A stretch of DNA of 15,033 nt, taken from positions 1 through 15,033 of the forward strand of contig CAZQLE010000085.1 in the NCBI GenBank assembly GCA_964593905.1. The letters run 5' to 3'. Positions 1 to 5,789 of this stretch are shown here, in pieces. This DNA comes from CAZQLE01 sp964593905. Its GTDB lineage: Bacteria > Chloroflexota > Anaerolineae > Anaerolineales > Anaerolineaceae. Each line of letters opens with the position of its first letter. The first letter of the stretch is position 1. A program made the translations under genes and the position numbers. The notes under the pieces were generated by a model. The model was given only the letters and a program-made list of their open reading frames with translations. It had not been told where the DNA came from and made no database searches.

Positions 1-866
1 GCCAACAACACCGCCCTGGCAAGATCAGGGATAAAGCTGATCAGAGCATTGGCAGTGATCAATAAACGGATCTGCTGGAAAAACACCTGCTGCAATTTTT
101 TCCAGGTGCCTCCCATTCGTTCAACCGAGTTCTGCTCCACCGCCAGCGCCTTAATCAACACAGCCGCTGAGAGCGTTTCTTGCAAGTCTTTCTCCACCTG
201 GGCTTGCTGTTCAAATTGCATCTGGCTCACCTGATAAAGCTGGTGGCCAAAATACCGCGTCACTAAAAACGTCAGGGGCACAAAAATCAATGCCGGCACC
301 GACAGGCGTTTCTCCAGCCAGAAAATCGCAGTGCCCGCAAAAACAATCTTTGTGCCATCCAAAAACAAACCTGCCAACGGACCAGAGAAGAACCAGCTTA
401 GCCGTTCAAGATCGTTTGAAAAACAGGACATTAAATATCCGGGCTGATGTTGATCGAAAAACGGTTTGGGTAAACCCAGAATGCGGTTTAAAAGCGCATT
501 CTTTAGCCGCAGCATGATATTTTGCTCAAAGCGGGTGGTGCAAAACGTCTGCAAGGGGCCCAAAATTCTACGCAGAATGGTAAAAGCAGCCAGGAAAAAT
601 GCCAGTTCCAGCATGGCGCGGCCGTTGCGAACAGTCACAACCTGATCCAGCAGCTTTCCTGAAAGAATCGGCGCAGGGATGGCAAGGAGGGCGCTTAAAA
701 ACACAAGGGCAGCAGATGCAATCACCCACCGCCAGTCGGCTTTTAGAAAGGGCGCAAAAAAATGCCAGTATTTTATCAGGCTGGCATTCTTAAAAATCTC
801 AAACCCCACCGGGTGTGAAACTTCCGGCTTCTGCAGCGCGCCGACAGAAGAAACGAGCTGGCTCAT
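1..866 (-). CDS. ABC exporter, membrane domain (partial; ATPase domain beyond window edge)
   Basis: I translated this open frame by hand from ATG 866; it runs without a stop to base 1 (288 codons). It is the membrane half of an ABCB-type exporter. Hydrophobic segments lie near residues 46-68, 84-101, 158-182, 187-205 and 265-285. Between them is the usual first coupling region (RFEQNIMLRLKNALLNRIL at 112-130, then PFFDQHQPGYLMS at 135-147). The nucleotide-binding domain would follow outside the window. The N-terminus carries about 45 polar residues but no C39 cysteine-peptidase domain (no Cys near the start), so this is not a peptidase-containing bacteriocin exporter and leader removal must be done by another protein. 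The start overlaps the stop of the preceding peptidase gene as ATGA, indicating translational coupling. Likely role, by inference: export of the modified peptide made by the cluster. Confidence 0.9.
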   Translation of the reverse strand, partial: MSQLVSSVGALQKPEVSHPVGFEIFKNASLIKYWHFFAPFLKADWRWVIASAALVFLSALLAIPAPILSGKLLDQVVTVRNGRAMLELAFFLAAFTILRRILGPLQTFCTTRFEQNIMLRLKNALLNRILGLPKPFFDQHQPGYLMSCFSNDLERLSWFFSGPLAGLFLDGTKIVFAGTAIFWLEKRLSVPALIFVPLTFLVTRYFGHQLYQVSQMQFEQQAQVEKDLQETLSAAVLIKALAVEQNSVERMGGTWKKLQQVFFQQIRLLITANALISFIPDLARAVLL

Positions 867-1438
867 TCCACCCGCCCGGGGCGCTGAATGACCAGATCAT
901 AAGGATGACAGCAGGAGAACTGATCCAGTTTCGGGTCCCAACTGGCGACCGTCCTGCCATCATGAAGATATTTATAGACTTGTTTTCCACCCACTTGCAG
1001 AGACAGAACGGTAATGCCGGGGTTCCAAAGTCTGCGCACCCAGCCAGTGTTTTTAAACCACCGGTAAAACCACAGCCCGGCGCGCTGAAGCTCAGGCCTG
1101 CGGCGGGTGCGGGTAATTGCACGCATCACCAACGATCGTCTTTTGGGGGTGCTGGAGATGGGAAGATGCTGCTTCACCTTGCCAACCAGCATCTCTTCGG
1201 TCACCAGAATTGGATCCTCTGCAAGGTTATTATCTCCGCGGGTCACCCAGCCATGCGGTTCCTGTCGGATTGCGCGATGCACAACCTCAAGATCCTTTCC
1301 AACCTGATAAACCAGAATATCACCCGCCTGCACCTGTTGGATGGGCTGCGGATTAATTTCCAACAGATCACCCGGTGTAAATACGGCGCGCATACTGCTG
1401 CCATGATAAATGCGATAGGTCACCGGTGTAGGGGTCAT
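863..1438 (-). CDS. S24/S26-type (signal-peptidase-like) serine protease of the RiPP cluster
   Basis: This 191-residue protein has the signature of the S24/S26 peptidase fold in its first 80 residues. GSSM at 13-16 places the nucleophile Ser15, PGDLLEI follows at 22-28, VVHRAI sits at 52-57, and RGDNN at 67-71 is followed by Asp75. The His54-Arg pair is where archaeal-type and SipW-type signal peptidases carry a catalytic His instead of the bacterial Lys, so a Ser/His mechanism is likely. Unlike type I signal peptidases it has no evident membrane anchor. The C-terminal half (about 95-191) is a basic, Trp-rich extension (RRSLVMR, RWFKNTGWVRRLW) that ends in a CCHPYDLVI stretch; I do not recognise it. 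Both ends overlap neighbours as ATGA (kinase upstream, exporter downstream). Inferred role: cleaving the precursor leader. A structural or regulatory S24-like role is possible. Confidence 0.8.
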   Translation of the reverse strand: MTPTPVTYRIYHGSSMRAVFTPGDLLEINPQPIQQVQAGDILVYQVGKDLEVVHRAIRQEPHGWVTRGDNNLAEDPILVTEEMLVGKVKQHLPISSTPKRRSLVMRAITRTRRRPELQRAGLWFYRWFKNTGWVRRLWNPGITVLSLQVGGKQVYKYLHDGRTVASWDPKLDQFSCCHPYDLVIQRPGRVE

Positions 1439-2301
1439 TTTTTCGCTTCCAGTAGAGAGGCAACCGCATCACGAGGCAAATCATTTAGAGAAAAAGACAA
1501 CTCATAACAGGGAATCTGTTGCAAAAGCTGATTCATCAGCGAAAAATACAGACGGCGGGTCGGCTCAAAGAACAAACGAAAATACGCATGGTGTTCATAC
1601 AAGAGTCGTATGCGAGCCTCGTTCACCGGCATTTCCCGAATCGAAAGCCGTTCGGCCTTTGTTGCAAAAAAGATCCCTTTTAACGGTGCAGTGCCCGGTC
1701 CATCCGTTCTACCACCCAGCGGTGTGCCATGCAAAGTCAGGTTGCCCGTCGAAATGCCTGTAATCGTTGCCGAATCATCCGAATAAAGATAATCAGGCTG
1801 AATTAGTCCGGTGGCAGTGCTCTTTCCCGCCCCGCTCAAACCGGTGATAATTCCCCCGATCCCATTGATTGCAAAGCTTGACCCATGCAGACAAAGACCG
1901 CCGTGCTGCGCCAACTGATAAGCCGCCAACAAAAACAATGGCACCCGAATTTCTTCCCTGATCACCTGTGCAAAATCTTGAATTGTATCTGCGACAATGC
2001 CCAGGAAATGCAATTTCGGTTGCAGGGTATCCATGACAAATACGCGAAAACGCTGATTGAGCCACCAGGTTTGCTCGTTTTCAAGTGAGATATCTGTCCC
2101 AATTAACCTGGAAATTGCTTTTTGCTGATCGGCGCCCGTTTCAAGAATGGTGCGTTCCCAATCAGAAGATTTCACAAAATTTAACGAAAGGGAAGAATAA
2201 TTACTGCCATACGGCCGGGTTTGAAACCGGTCGAATGGCGTAAAAGGCTGAATTTCGCCTTCATTGATGGCTACAACGTGATCGGCAATTTTAATAAACA
2301 T
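1435..2301 (-). CDS. HPr kinase-like ATPase (HprK-related kinase) of the RiPP cluster
   Basis: This 288-residue protein resembles the C-terminal kinase domain of HPr kinase/phosphorylase. A conserved LHGSS (His139) precedes the P-loop GLSGAGKST at 154-162 (Lys160). The paired acids YSDDS (Asp175-Asp176) sit where HprK has its catalytic Asp pair, and GTPLGG (192-197) plus APLKGIFF (205-212) follow as in HprK relatives. The first 110 residues are variable and have no recognised domain. It is not the carbohydrate regulator itself, because no HPr gene or sugar PTS is nearby. Relatives occur in RiPP loci, and one in the paeninodin lasso-peptide locus (ThcoK) phosphorylates a precursor serine. The start lies 15 nt after the precursor stop and the stop overlaps the next start as ATGA. 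Inferred role: phosphorylation of the Ser-rich precursor, or ATP-dependent handling of it. Confidence 0.82.
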   Translation of the reverse strand: MFIKIADHVVAINEGEIQPFTPFDRFQTRPYGSNYSSLSLNFVKSSDWERTILETGADQQKAISRLIGTDISLENEQTWWLNQRFRVFVMDTLQPKLHFLGIVADTIQDFAQVIREEIRVPLFLLAAYQLAQHGGLCLHGSSFAINGIGGIITGLSGAGKSTATGLIQPDYLYSDDSATITGISTGNLTLHGTPLGGRTDGPGTAPLKGIFFATKAERLSIREMPVNEARIRLLYEHHAYFRLFFEPTRRLYFSLMNQLLQQIPCYELSFSLNDLPRDAVASLLEAKK

Positions 2302-2316
2302 TTTATAACCCGGGTA

Positions 2317-2589
2317 CTAAAAATTACTTCCTCCCGAACTGCATTTTCGATGGGGCGCCAATCCGGCCATACAGTGAATATTGTCAGCGGCTCCGCTTTT
2401 ACAATTGCCCTGCATTCTTAACAATTGCGCTGCCAGTGAGCCAGAGCTGCAAAGCTGAGCCGGGTTGGCTCCTTCTGCGCCCGGCACGGGCACCTTTAGC
2501 AAGGTCGGTCTTTCATACCGGGGCCTAGAAATATCAGAGGCTGCATTATCATTGTCAAATTTCTTGTTCGCATTATTATTGGTTTCCAT
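2317..2589 (-). CDS. Candidate RiPP precursor peptide with four Cys-x-x-Gly motifs
   Basis: This 90-residue peptide has the build of a RiPP precursor. The N-terminal leader is Asn/Asp-rich and hydrophilic. It then carries RPRYERPTLLKVPVPG (22-37), a Y-x-x-P-x-L element of the kind bound by PqqD-like domains. The C-terminal half is rich in Gly, Ser and Cys. Its four cysteines (47, 63, 73, 83) each begin a CxxG unit: CSSG, CKSG, CMAG, CSSG. The last three are ten residues apart. The start is ATG 2589 because GAGGTG (2603-2598) lies 8 nt upstream; an in-frame TTG at 2595 lacks such placing. It sits between the modification genes and the kinase, peptidase and exporter genes. No signal peptide or known family is recognised. 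The core boundary is not determinable here; it must lie after about residue 37 if the Tyr-Pro-Leu element is leader. Confidence 0.78.
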   Translation of the reverse strand: METNNNANKKFDNDNAASDISRPRYERPTLLKVPVPGAEGANPAQLCSSGSLAAQLLRMQGNCKSGAADNIHCMAGLAPHRKCSSGGSNF

Positions 2590-2622
2590 GATCAAAACAC
2601 CTCATACCTTTACTGATCAAAA
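2589..2622. repeat. Direct repeat TGATCAAAA flanking the precursor ribosome binding site
   Basis: The 9-mer TGATCAAAA occurs at 2589-2597 and again at 2614-2622 (plus-strand reading), 25 bp apart. Each contains the palindrome TGATCA. On the minus strand the second unit in transcription order abuts the precursor ATG, and GAGGTG lies between the two. They may be operator sites, or the two TGATCA units may pair in the mRNA with the ribosome site in the loop. With only 6 pairing bases, chance is a real alternative. Confidence 0.4.
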
Positions 2623-2689
2623 AATGAAACTTTTTTAAGACTCAAACCATTCCCCAATTCCTGAACACTCCATATCCACAGACACAACT

Positions 2690-2944
2690 TCAAACCAAAA
2701 ACTGGTTCAGCCGCATGTTTGCAACAAAAACGGTAACATCCGACAGTGCTTCGTCATATTGAATACCCTCAAAATGACTGACCAACCGCTGGGCCAATTG
2801 TTCAATATCGTGTTTGCCATCCAAAAGGCCCACCAGCAAAGATGCCGAAACGTTTAACAGAGAAATTTCTCCGCTCGCGGGGTCAAACAGGATGGTTTCT
2901 CCAGCTTCTTCAATCAACATCAAGTCAGGGCGCAGCATCAACAT
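2690..2944 (-). CDS. PqqD-like peptide chaperone (RiPP recognition element), copy 2 of the cluster
   Basis: This 84-residue protein is a stand-alone PqqD-family domain over almost its whole length. It shows the RPDL opening, the ILFDP-x-SGEISLLN beta strands at about 18-31, a helix through SASLLVGLLDG, a second helix (DIEQLAQRLVSHF) and a final acidic helix ending at Leu-Val. Such domains bind the leader of a precursor and deliver it to radical SAM enzymes. ATG 2944 is preferred: GAGGG lies 7 nt upstream and overlaps the end of the radical SAM gene. ATG 2938 in the same frame would shorten it by two residues. The gene lies directly behind the second radical SAM gene, suggesting that the two work as a pair. 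A gap of 100 nt separates it from the precursor gene; I see no strong promoter there. Confidence 0.88.
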   Translation of the reverse strand: MLMLRPDLMLIEEAGETILFDPASGEISLLNVSASLLVGLLDGKHDIEQLAQRLVSHFEGIQYDEALSDVTVFVANMRLNQFLV

Positions 2945-4077
2945 GACCTTACCCTCTGTGGGTCTTTTGGCAAACGGAACAGCCGGTTTTCAGGGAACAG
3001 CCCCAGTTCATAGGCTTCCTGACAGAAAGAATGCCCGGCATATAAGGAACCTGCTTCGTAATAATTCATGGCGGCACATTTTCCCAGACAGTAGGCTGCA
3101 TGAATGCAGGCCGAACAAACACCGCCCAACGCTGCCGGAATTTTTATACGCAGATCTTGCAAGACCGGGTGGTCTTTCCAGATTGATTTCACCCCCTGAT
3201 TTAACAAATTACCAAAATTCAGCGCCTCAACTTGTTCGCCAATCCCACAAATACTGGCCGTGCCATTCGATAATACCCCCAACAAATTATGAATGCCACA
3301 AATTCCCGCCTGCCCTGAAACGGCCTCGATCAATGGGTAAAATGCCGGTGGAAGATCAAAATGAATGGTAAAGTCTGCGTCAGAAAGCGCCCTCGCCTCC
3401 TTAAACAGGTCCAGCAGTTCTCTTGCGCCAAATAACTCACCCTGCCGGCCCATCTGCCCTGCTCGCTGTTCCACAGCAATCGGGTTAATTTTTAAGCTCC
3501 CGGCGCCAAGTTCTCGCGCCAACTGAACGACCTCTTTTAATTCAGCAGCATTTCCCCGATGGAGTGAAAAGATAACCTGATAATTAATTGCCAATCGTTG
3601 CAAGATGTTTGCCGCTCGAAGCGTCTGATCAAATGAGCCTTTCACCTTGCGCAAATTTTCATGGGTTTCGGCCCGGCTGCCATCCAGCGAAATGGAAATA
3701 AACGTTTCGGTCTCCTGAATCAGCACACCCAGCGCTTCATCCAATAAAGTGCCATTCGTCTCAACCGCTGTCTTTAGCCCCAGCAAATTCAATCCGGTCA
3801 AAATTTCGCGAAATTCGGGGTGTAAAAGCGGCTCTCCACCGGTCAATTTCACAGCTTCAAGGCCCAAGTCAAGCGCATCCACAAAAATGGGACGAAGCTC
3901 GTCCCAGGATAAAAAGGTTTTGATTTGATTGCTAAAATGGGGGGCGATCCAACAATGACGACAATGCAAATTACACTCGCCGCTCATATAATAATAAATT
4001 GTGGTCAGCGATGGGTAAGATATCGACATCTCCTGTAAAGAGTTTCTAACGCTAAAAGGTAAACAACCGGTAATCAT
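2938..4077 (-). CDS. Radical SAM/SPASM peptide-modifying enzyme 2
   Basis: This 379-residue protein has a radical SAM core with Cys35-x3-Cys39-x2-Cys42 (CNLHCRHC) for the SAM-binding 4Fe-4S cluster, GGEP at 80-83 and ETNGTLL at 106-112. A SPASM region follows, with Cys260, Cys277, Cys321, Cys324, Cys330, Cys334 and Cys352 as likely ligands for auxiliary clusters and the typical GN-x-x-IW segment (289-300). It belongs with PqqE-like enzymes that make thioether or carbon-carbon bonds in peptides. The start was set at ATG 4077 because this forms an ATGA overlap with the upstream gene. A longer frame to 4194 would add 39 residues read out of frame through the conserved end of the first enzyme. 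ATG 4029 (MSISYPS) is another possible start. The ending EAYELGLFPENRLF is typical of this enzyme group. The exact reaction cannot be read from sequence. Confidence 0.9.
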   Translation of the reverse strand: MITGCLPFSVRNSLQEMSISYPSLTTIYYYMSGECNLHCRHCWIAPHFSNQIKTFLSWDELRPIFVDALDLGLEAVKLTGGEPLLHPEFREILTGLNLLGLKTAVETNGTLLDEALGVLIQETETFISISLDGSRAETHENLRKVKGSFDQTLRAANILQRLAINYQVIFSLHRGNAAELKEVVQLARELGAGSLKINPIAVEQRAGQMGRQGELFGARELLDLFKEARALSDADFTIHFDLPPAFYPLIEAVSGQAGICGIHNLLGVLSNGTASICGIGEQVEALNFGNLLNQGVKSIWKDHPVLQDLRIKIPAALGGVCSACIHAAYCLGKCAAMNYYEAGSLYAGHSFCQEAYELGLFPENRLFRLPKDPQRVRSC

Positions 4078-5177
4078 AATGCAGGAAGCTCCTCCAAATA
4101 TTGACGATAACAAAACTGGGAATCGGGTAAACAAAAATCCTGCTGCTGTTGAAACACCCCTCCCGGACAACCGCCATTGCAATACAGGTTCCACTCACAA
4201 TCACGACATTGCTCCAGCGCTGTCATGGGTATCTGATTGCGTTTGCGCATACGCCGTAAAACCGGATGAACCTCCCAGATATCTTGCAACGAATCTCGAT
4301 TAATATGGCCCAACACGGGGCCGCTCATCATTGTGCAGGGAACGATCGCACCATCGTGCAGCACTTCAATCTGTGTAAAAACACAGCCGCAGGCACTCAG
4401 ACAGCCCATTTCCCAATCTTGCGCCAACGCACCTTTTGTCCGGGCTTTCTCCATTTCGGCATACATGCGCAATGAAACCTGCGGCCCGGCTGAGGCCTGA
4501 ATGCGGCCAGGGTACTGTTTCTCAAGTTGAAACAGTTTAAGCGCAGCCGTTCGTTTTTCTTCTGCGGTTAAAGCCAGCGAAACGCCCGGCCGGCAGGCCC
4601 CCCCAACAGAAAGGACCTCCCCGGTGCTGATCGTGTTTAACCCGATATCATCCAACAGAAAAGCAACCGTCTGGTCAATGCTGTCCACATTCGCGCGGTT
4701 TAAAGTCACCCGCGCAGTGACGGGTAAACCAGCTGCTTGCAGCAGCCCAAGCCCGCGAACCGCCCGCTCAAAACTGGCCGGCCGGCTCTGGTTATGGATC
4801 TTGGCATTATGCCCGTCGATGGATACCTGGATAAAATCCAGTCTTTGCAATCTTTTGCCGACAAAAAACCGGGCAATATTTTCGGGGGTTACCAGCGTTG
4901 CATTGGTAATCAAGCCATAACGCATCCGTGCATCAATCACACAATCAATCAGGTCAAACAACCCTCTCTGAAGAAAAACCTCTCCCCCGGTCAGCGTGAC
5001 TCGCATCACCCCCAGATCACCCAGTTCCCCAATAAATTTTTGCCATTCCGAAAGCGGTAAATCAGACCGGTGGGTCATCTCATCGGCATAATAACAATAC
5101 CCGCAATGTAAATTACACCGCCCGGTGATCACCAGCGTGGCCTGTTCTGGCGGGGCAATAAAATCAATCCGCCCCAT
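4074..5177 (-). CDS. Radical SAM/SPASM peptide-modifying enzyme 1
   Basis: This 367-residue enzyme has Cys21-x3-Cys25-x2-Cys28 (CNLHCGYC), GGE at 64-66 and the ITNATL strand at 90-95, so the SAM-binding core is complete. The C-terminal SPASM domain is cysteine-rich: Cys259, 263, 265 and 281, then the C-x2-C-x5-C-x3-C set at 324, 327, 333 and 337, then Cys349 and Cys356. That is enough for two auxiliary 4Fe-4S clusters, as in PqqE and anaerobic sulfatase-maturating enzymes. ATG 5177 is chosen because GGGAG (5192-5188) lies 10 nt upstream; the GTG at 5186 is too close to that site. It overlaps the end of the first PqqD-like gene by 14 nt and the next radical SAM gene by ATGA. It differs clearly from enzyme 2 in the core and SPASM spacing, so the two probably perform different steps. 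Confidence 0.92.
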   Translation of the reverse strand: MGRIDFIAPPEQATLVITGRCNLHCGYCYYADEMTHRSDLPLSEWQKFIGELGDLGVMRVTLTGGEVFLQRGLFDLIDCVIDARMRYGLITNATLVTPENIARFFVGKRLQRLDFIQVSIDGHNAKIHNQSRPASFERAVRGLGLLQAAGLPVTARVTLNRANVDSIDQTVAFLLDDIGLNTISTGEVLSVGGACRPGVSLALTAEEKRTAALKLFQLEKQYPGRIQASAGPQVSLRMYAEMEKARTKGALAQDWEMGCLSACGCVFTQIEVLHDGAIVPCTMMSGPVLGHINRDSLQDIWEVHPVLRRMRKRNQIPMTALEQCRDCEWNLYCNGGCPGGVFQQQQDFCLPDSQFCYRQYLEELPAL

Positions 5178-5475
5178 GTAAAACACACTCCCGAGAATTT
5201 TGAACCACCAGGCCGATCAAACCCGCTTGCACCATTTCATGAAGAAAGGCGGTGATTTCATCCACCGCCCTGGCCGGGGTCGCAGAATAGGTTCGTAAAA
5301 CCCGCTCAACCACCCCCTGTTCCGATTGGGTGCCATCACAGGCAATCCAAACCATGTGCCCGGTGTGATTGATATAAATACACTCATCCACATCCGGGTT
5401 AAATAACATCCAGACATCTGGCGCTGAGCGTCGAAGGATTACATCAGGGTTACGCAGGTAACAATGAGGCTGCAA
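5164..5475 (-). CDS. PqqD-like peptide chaperone (RiPP recognition element), copy 1, first gene of the cluster
   Basis: This 103-residue protein matches the PqqD fold: YLRNPDVILR opening, a WMLFNPDVDECIYIN beta pair, an HTGHMVWIACDG helix, a helix with VVERVLRTYS, and a last helix ending QAGLIGLVV. It carries about 15 extra C-terminal residues. It is the first gene after the promoter and overlaps the first radical SAM gene, so it likely serves that enzyme. The start is uncertain. No ATG exists in frame before the conserved opening, and the frame upstream closes at TAG 5508-5506. TTG 5475 is the best fit, ATT 5505 and CTG 5457 being alternatives. No ribosome binding site is visible before TTG, which predicts weak or unusual initiation. 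The family call is firmer than the start. Confidence 0.82.
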   Translation of the reverse strand: MQPHCYLRNPDVILRRSAPDVWMLFNPDVDECIYINHTGHMVWIACDGTQSEQGVVERVLRTYSATPARAVDEITAFLHEMVQAGLIGLVVQNSRECVLHGAD

Positions 5476-5671
5476 TGTTGTAGGTCGCTTTCGATGTTGT
5501 AAAATCTATGTTCGGTATTGCTGTTGCGACACGACTCTAAAAACAGATTATTGGCAGGCAAATGAACACTGCCAAACACCTCACAAACCGGTCTTGCGTT
5601 TCTAAATCAATTACTTTTTTAGTTATCAGAAGATCGTGTGTTTTTAAATATTTGCCAGTATCGAAATATTC
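5476..5671 (-). other. Long untranslated leader of the RiPP operon
   Basis: If transcription begins about 7 nt after the -10 box at 5683-5678, the leader before the first gene is about 196 nt. It contains no ATG on the minus strand and one clear inverted repeat (5551-5575). I see no riboswitch consensus. Its length compared with the tight spacing elsewhere in the operon suggests regulation at the RNA level; that is inference. Confidence 0.4.
5551..5575. repeat. Inverted repeat TTGGCAG / CTGCCAA in the operon leader
   Basis: Seven perfect bases, 5551-5557 and 5569-5575, are separated by 11 nt. It lies about 100 nt downstream of the predicted start of transcription. No T-run follows on the minus strand closely enough to make it a strong terminator, so an operator or an RNA hairpin is more likely. 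It may also be chance. Confidence 0.4.
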
Positions 5672-5677
5672 TGGGTA

Positions 5678-5706
5678 ATTATACAAATTGATTAATGCAA
5701 CTTCAA
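5678..5706 (-). promoter_or_regulatory. Sigma-70-type promoter of the RiPP operon
   Basis: On the minus strand TTGAAG (5706-5701) is followed after exactly 17 nt by a perfect TATAAT (5683-5678). It sits only 25 bp beyond the lcp terminator and points to the PqqD-like gene. It is the best consensus match in the gene-free stretch 5476-5789. Predicted transcription start is near 5671. Confidence 0.7.
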
Positions 5707-5730
5707 TATATTTAACTGACAGTACAATTA

Positions 5731-5770
5731 CAAAAAGACACCCATCCCGGTCAAAAAGGATGGGTGTCTT
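5731..5770 (-). terminator. Rho-independent terminator of the lcp gene
   Basis: A perfect 13-bp stem (AAGACACCCATCC at 5735-5747 with GGATGGGTGTCTT at 5758-5770) encloses a 10-nt loop. On the minus strand the stem runs into a T-run at 5736-5732. It starts 20 nt after the lcp stop. It insulates the RiPP promoter from upstream transcription. Confidence 0.9.
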
Positions 5771-5789
5771 CTATGCGAAGAACGAATTT

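Noticed and set aside
863..2589. Reading the cluster as a lasso peptide locus because of the HprK-like kinase.
   Set aside because: No asparagine-synthetase-like cyclase and no transglutaminase-like B2 protease; radical SAM genes fill the modification role.
4078..4194. A 39-residue N-terminal extension of radical SAM enzyme 2.
   Set aside because: It reads through the conserved SPASM end of enzyme 1 in another frame; ATG 4077 gives an ATGA overlap like other junctions in the operon.
1..5475. Reading the cluster as PQQ biosynthesis because of PqqD and PqqE-like proteins.
   Set aside because: No PqqB or PqqC, and the peptide lacks the Glu-x3-Tyr pair of PqqA.
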